The position numbers and the translations under genes were made by a program. DNA of 7,747 nt from Methylocystis sp. GTDB taxonomy: Bacteria > Pseudomonadota > Alphaproteobacteria > Rhizobiales > Beijerinckiaceae. How positions within the stretch are numbered: position 1 is the stretch's first letter; every line of letters begins with the position of its first letter. Positions 4,955-7,747 of the stretch are shown here, piece after piece. The notes under the pieces were generated by a model that did no database searches, had not been told where the DNA came from, and worked only from the letters and a program-made list of their open reading frames with translations. The stretch lies in assembly GCA_023253795.1 (NCBI GenBank), contig JALRFG010000092.1, forward strand, positions 1 to 7,747. Direction: 5' to 3'.

Positions 4955-6640
4955 ATGCCCGCGTCTCTGTCGTTGTCTCCCGAACTCGTCGACGCCGCAC
5001 GCGTCTCGCCCGCCTGGCCGTTTGAAGAGGCGCGCAAACTCGTCAAACGCATCGAGGCGAACGGACAGAAAAGCGTGTTGTTCGAAACCGGCTACGGCCC
5101 CTCGGGCCTGCCGCATATTGGTACCTTCGGCGAGGTGGCGCGCACCAGTATGGTGCGGCGCGCTTTCGAAGTTCTCACCGAAGGAAAAATCGCGACGCGG
5201 CTGATCGCTTTCTCCGACGATATGGACGGGTTGCGCAAGGTTCCCGACAATATTCCAAACAAGGAATTGGTCGCAGCGCATCTTGGCAAGCCGCTAACGC
5301 AGGTGCCGGACCCGTTTGGCACGCACGACAGTTTCGGCGCGCATAACAATGCGCGGCTACGGGCCTTTCTCGACGCTTTCGGATTCGATTATGAATTCGC
5401 TTCGTCGACGGAATATTACAAAAGCGGCCGTTTCGACGCCGCGCTGAAACATATGCTCGAACGCTATGACGCGGTGATGCAGATCATGCTGCCGACGTTT
5501 CGCGAGGAGCGCGCCGCGACCTATTCGCCGTTTCTGCCGATCCATCCCAAAACCGGCGTCGTCATGCAGGTGGCGCTGACCGGCTATGACGCGAAAGTCG
5601 GCACGATCGACTGGGTTGATCCTGACAGCGGCAAAGCCTTCACGACGCCGGTGACGGGCGGTCATTGCAAGCTGCAATGGAAGCCCGACTGGGCCATGCG
5701 CTGGTATGCGCTTGGCGTCGATTATGAAATGGCCGGAAAGGATCTGATCGATTCCGTAAAAGTGTCTGGTGCGATCGTGCGTGCGCTGGGCGGCAAGCCG
5801 CCGGAAGGATTCAATTACGAATTATTCCTCGACGACAAAGGCCAGAAGATTTCAAAATCGAAAGGCAATGGTCTGACCATCGAGGAATGGCTCACCTACG
5901 CCAGCCCGGAAAGTCTGGCGCAATTCATGTTCCAGAAGCCGACGGCGGCGAAGCGGCTTCATTTCGACGTCATTCCGCGCGCGGTCGACGATTATCTGAG
6001 CTTTCTGGACGCCTATCCGCGACAGGACTGGAAGCAGCGTCTCGGCAATCCTGCGTGGCATATTCACGCCGGCGATCCGCCAGCGGCGGAAGTGCTGACG
6101 CATGCCGGCGAGAGCAAGGGCACGGCGATCTCTTTCGCCATGTTGCTGAACCTCGCCGCCGTCGCCAACGCCGAAGATCCGGCGGTGCTGTGGGGATTCC
6201 TGCGGCGTTACGCGCCTTCTGTCTCGCCGCAAAGCCATCCGCGTCTCGACAAGCTTGTCGGCTACGCCGTCGCTTATTTTCGTGATTTTGTCCGTCCGGC
6301 GAAGAGCTATCGCGCCGCCGATGATGTTGAGCGCGGCGTACTGCAACAGATCGACGCGATGCTGGGCGCGCTTCCGGGCGACGCCAGCGCCGAGGCCATT
6401 CAGACAGGACTGTACGACGTCGCGCGCGCTGTGCCGCGTTATCAGGACTTCAACGCCAAGGGCGCGACGCCGGAGCGTCCCGGCGTCTCCAATGATTTCT
6501 TCAACATGCTCTATGAGGTGTTGCTGGGCGAAAAACGTGGACCGCGCTTTGGCTCATTCGTCGCGCTCTATGGCGTCACCGAAACGCGCAAATTGATCGC
6601 CGACGCGCTCGCCGGCGCCTTTCTCGCGCCTTCGGCCTGA
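4955..6640 (+). CDS. lysK: Lysine--tRNA ligase, class I
   Basis: This 561-residue enzyme charges tRNA-Lys with lysine in the cytoplasm. It belongs to the class I LysRS type found in archaea and a minority of bacteria, including many alphaproteobacteria, and is unrelated in fold to the usual class II LysS. The Rossmann catalytic domain shows the HIGH-type signature PHIG at 53-56 within GYGPSGLPHIGTFGE, and SDDMDGLRKVPDNIP soon after. GGHCKLQWKPDWAMRW lies at about 235-250, and the KMSKS-type loop is KISKSKGN at 298-305. The C-terminal part is helical and would hold the anticodon-binding region. Length is normal for alphaproteobacterial members. The ATG at 4955 has only a weak upstream site, but conserved sequence (AWPFEEARKLVKRI) begins about 20 residues in, so little could be added or lost. 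The stop overlaps the next start by one base (TGATG), indicating translational coupling. Confidence 0.97.
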   Translation: MPASLSLSPELVDAARVSPAWPFEEARKLVKRIEANGQKSVLFETGYGPSGLPHIGTFGEVARTSMVRRAFEVLTEGKIATRLIAFSDDMDGLRKVPDNIPNKELVAAHLGKPLTQVPDPFGTHDSFGAHNNARLRAFLDAFGFDYEFASSTEYYKSGRFDAALKHMLERYDAVMQIMLPTFREERAATYSPFLPIHPKTGVVMQVALTGYDAKVGTIDWVDPDSGKAFTTPVTGGHCKLQWKPDWAMRWYALGVDYEMAGKDLIDSVKVSGAIVRALGGKPPEGFNYELFLDDKGQKISKSKGNGLTIEEWLTYASPESLAQFMFQKPTAAKRLHFDVIPRAVDDYLSFLDAYPRQDWKQRLGNPAWHIHAGDPPAAEVLTHAGESKGTAISFAMLLNLAAVANAEDPAVLWGFLRRYAPSVSPQSHPRLDKLVGYAVAYFRDFVRPAKSYRAADDVERGVLQQIDAMLGALPGDASAEAIQTGLYDVARAVPRYQDFNAKGATPERPGVSNDFFNMLYEVLLGEKRGPRFGSFVALYGVTETRKLIADALAGAFLAPSA

Positions 6641-7188
6641 TGCGCGCCGCCGACGCCGATATTCTGATCGTGCCGGGCTTGCGGGGCTCCGGTCCGACGC
6701 ATTGGCAAAGCCGGTGGGAGTCGAAACTGTCGAGCGCGCGTCGTGTCGTCCAGGCCGACTGGGAAAATCCATGCCGCGCCGATTGGGAAGAGACGCTGGC
6801 GCGCGCAATCGTCGAATGCCGCCGTCCGGCGGTGATCGTCGCACATTCGCTGGGCGTTGCGACCGTGTTGCATGTCGCGTACCATGCCGCAGAGACAATC
6901 GCCGGCGCCTTTCTGGTGGCGCCGCCATCTGAACAGGCGGTGCGCGAGCTTCCCTGCGTTGATGCGGATTTTCTGCCCTATCCGCGTTCGCTTTTGCCTT
7001 TTCCGGCGGTTCTCGTCGGCAGCGCCAGCGATCCCTACGCCGATCCCGCTTTTGCGCGCGTGCTGGCGGATGATATTGGCGCACGCTTTATCGACGCCGG
7101 CGACGCCGGACATATCAATGTCGATAGCGGTCATGGCCCCTGGCCCGAAGGTTCGCTCGCCTTCGCGCATTTCATCTCGAAATTATAG
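6640..7188 (+). CDS. RBBP9/YdeN-family alpha/beta hydrolase
   Basis: A 182-residue cytoplasmic serine hydrolase of the RBBP9/YdeN family, small alpha/beta hydrolases whose substrates are mostly unknown. The N terminus has ILIVPGLRGSGPTHWQSRWE (about 8-27), typical of the family. The nucleophile elbow AHSLG places Ser70, SDPYA places Asp131, and GHIN places His158 in a GHINVDSGHGPWPEG stretch. All three triad residues are therefore present and the enzyme is predicted to be active. There is no signal peptide. The start at 6640 overlaps the lysK stop in a TGATG, so translation is probably coupled. The next gene starts 3 nt after its stop. Pairing with a tRNA synthetase says little about the substrate. 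The family call is firm, the reaction unknown. Confidence 0.9.
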   Translation: MRAADADILIVPGLRGSGPTHWQSRWESKLSSARRVVQADWENPCRADWEETLARAIVECRRPAVIVAHSLGVATVLHVAYHAAETIAGAFLVAPPSEQAVRELPCVDADFLPYPRSLLPFPAVLVGSASDPYADPAFARVLADDIGARFIDAGDAGHINVDSGHGPWPEGSLAFAHFISKL

Positions 7189-7191
7189 ATC

Positions 7192-7747
7192 ATGCGCGCT
7201 AATGGTTTGATGCGCTTTTTTGGCGTTGCGCTAGCGCTCGTCAGCCTAAACGTCTCCATCGCGCAGGGTGAGATTGTGTCGTGGCGCGCTTCGCCCACGC
7301 CAGCCGGCGCGGTTCAGGCGCATCTCAGAATTGATGGGCGCGATCTGGATCTCGATCTTCGTGTCGTGAAAGCACCCACTGTCGCGCGTGAGATGGTGCT
7401 GCTTGTTGAAACAGGAACAGGCGATGCGCTCACGTCTGCCGCCATGGCGCGCAATATGACGCTGGCGCAGATTGATGTCTCACCTCTGCCTGAGGCGTTG
7501 CGCGGCAAAGCGCTGCAGGATCTCATCGGCAAGCTTAAAAATGACAGCGGCGCGCATCATGTTCTGGCGCACGGCGATGTCGCTACATCCCGGACGCTGA
7601 TCGAAAATGCGGCGCGTATTGACGGGCTGTTGCTGGAAAATGAACCGCCGTCGCCATCATTAAAAACGCCGCGCATCATCACGCTGATCGGCGTTGATGG
7701 TTTCACTAAAGCGCAATCCGCTCTCATCGCCGGCGTGTCAGAACCGG
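7192..7747 (+). CDS. Putative secreted protein, unknown function (3' end outside window)
   Basis: An open frame runs from the ATG at 7192 through the window end (185 complete codons, no stop). The N terminus looks like a signal peptide: MRFFGVALALVSLNVSIAQG, preceded by six residues if 7192 is the start. An in-frame ATG at 7210 would give just this segment. Neither ATG has a clear Shine-Dalgarno site, and coupling to the upstream gene, 3 nt away, may drive its translation. I do not recognise the family. Alternating hydrophobic strands and helices (MVLLVETGTGD near 68-78, HHVLAHGDV near 122-130, IDGLLLENEPP near 143-153, PRIITLIGVDGF near 160-171) loosely resemble an alpha/beta hydrolase order. 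However, the expected nucleophile serine position reads His-Gly-Asp. Function should not be assigned. Even base composition and position point to a real third gene of the lysK operon. Confidence 0.72.
   Translation, partial: MRANGLMRFFGVALALVSLNVSIAQGEIVSWRASPTPAGAVQAHLRIDGRDLDLDLRVVKAPTVAREMVLLVETGTGDALTSAAMARNMTLAQIDVSPLPEALRGKALQDLIGKLKNDSGAHHVLAHGDVATSRTLIENAARIDGLLLENEPPSPSLKTPRIITLIGVDGFTKAQSALIAGVSEP

Noticed and set aside
4336..5281. Minus-strand open frames over the small exported gene and the start of lysK
   Set aside because: They cover a terminator and a well-supported gene on the opposite strand and have atypical Arg/Ala-rich composition.

Overview
This is a GC-rich window with the gene content of an alphaproteobacterium, most likely of the order Hyphomicrobiales (Rhizobiales). 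The pointers are an aerobic-pathway cobaltochelatase subunit CobS next to a J-domain protein and a BolA-family gene, a class I (not class II) lysyl-tRNA synthetase, a DUF971 protein divergent from moaA, and near-consensus alphaproteobacterial regulatory motifs. No transposase, integrase, phage gene, CRISPR array, tRNA or rRNA was seen. This reads as ordinary chromosomal housekeeping sequence, not an accessory island.

Layout. Bases 1-1252 (minus strand): a J-domain protein followed 58 nt later by cobS, which runs off the left edge. Divergent from these, bolA (1333-1626) is on the plus strand. A 410-nt gene-free stretch (1627-2036) follows. It is rich in inverted repeats and holds a possible 11-codon leader ORF in front of a secreted L,D-transpeptidase (2037-2669). 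A strong bidirectional terminator (2690-2718) separates that gene from the convergent DUF971 gene (2733-3131, minus). moaA (3258-4298, plus) is divergent from DUF971 and has a leader with two possible hairpins. A small exported protein of unknown function (4474-4785) comes next, ended by an intrinsic terminator (4823-4854).

From about 4868 onward a compact plus-strand operon begins. It has a plausible promoter, then lysK (4955-6640), then an RBBP9/YdeN-type serine hydrolase overlapping the lysK stop by one base (6640-7188). After a 3-nt gap comes a secreted protein of unknown function that is cut by the right edge (7192-7747).

How the genes fit together. Several genes touch metal or cofactor biology: cobS (cobalt insertion for B12), bolA (iron-sulfur partner of monothiol glutaredoxins), moaA (two 4Fe-4S clusters, molybdenum cofactor) and possibly DUF971. 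They lie in separate transcription units, so a shared pathway is not shown. The items most worth a second look are the structured region upstream of the L,D-transpeptidase, the unrecognised small exported protein with a CtrA-like site upstream, and the unrecognised secreted gene at the right edge coupled to lysK.
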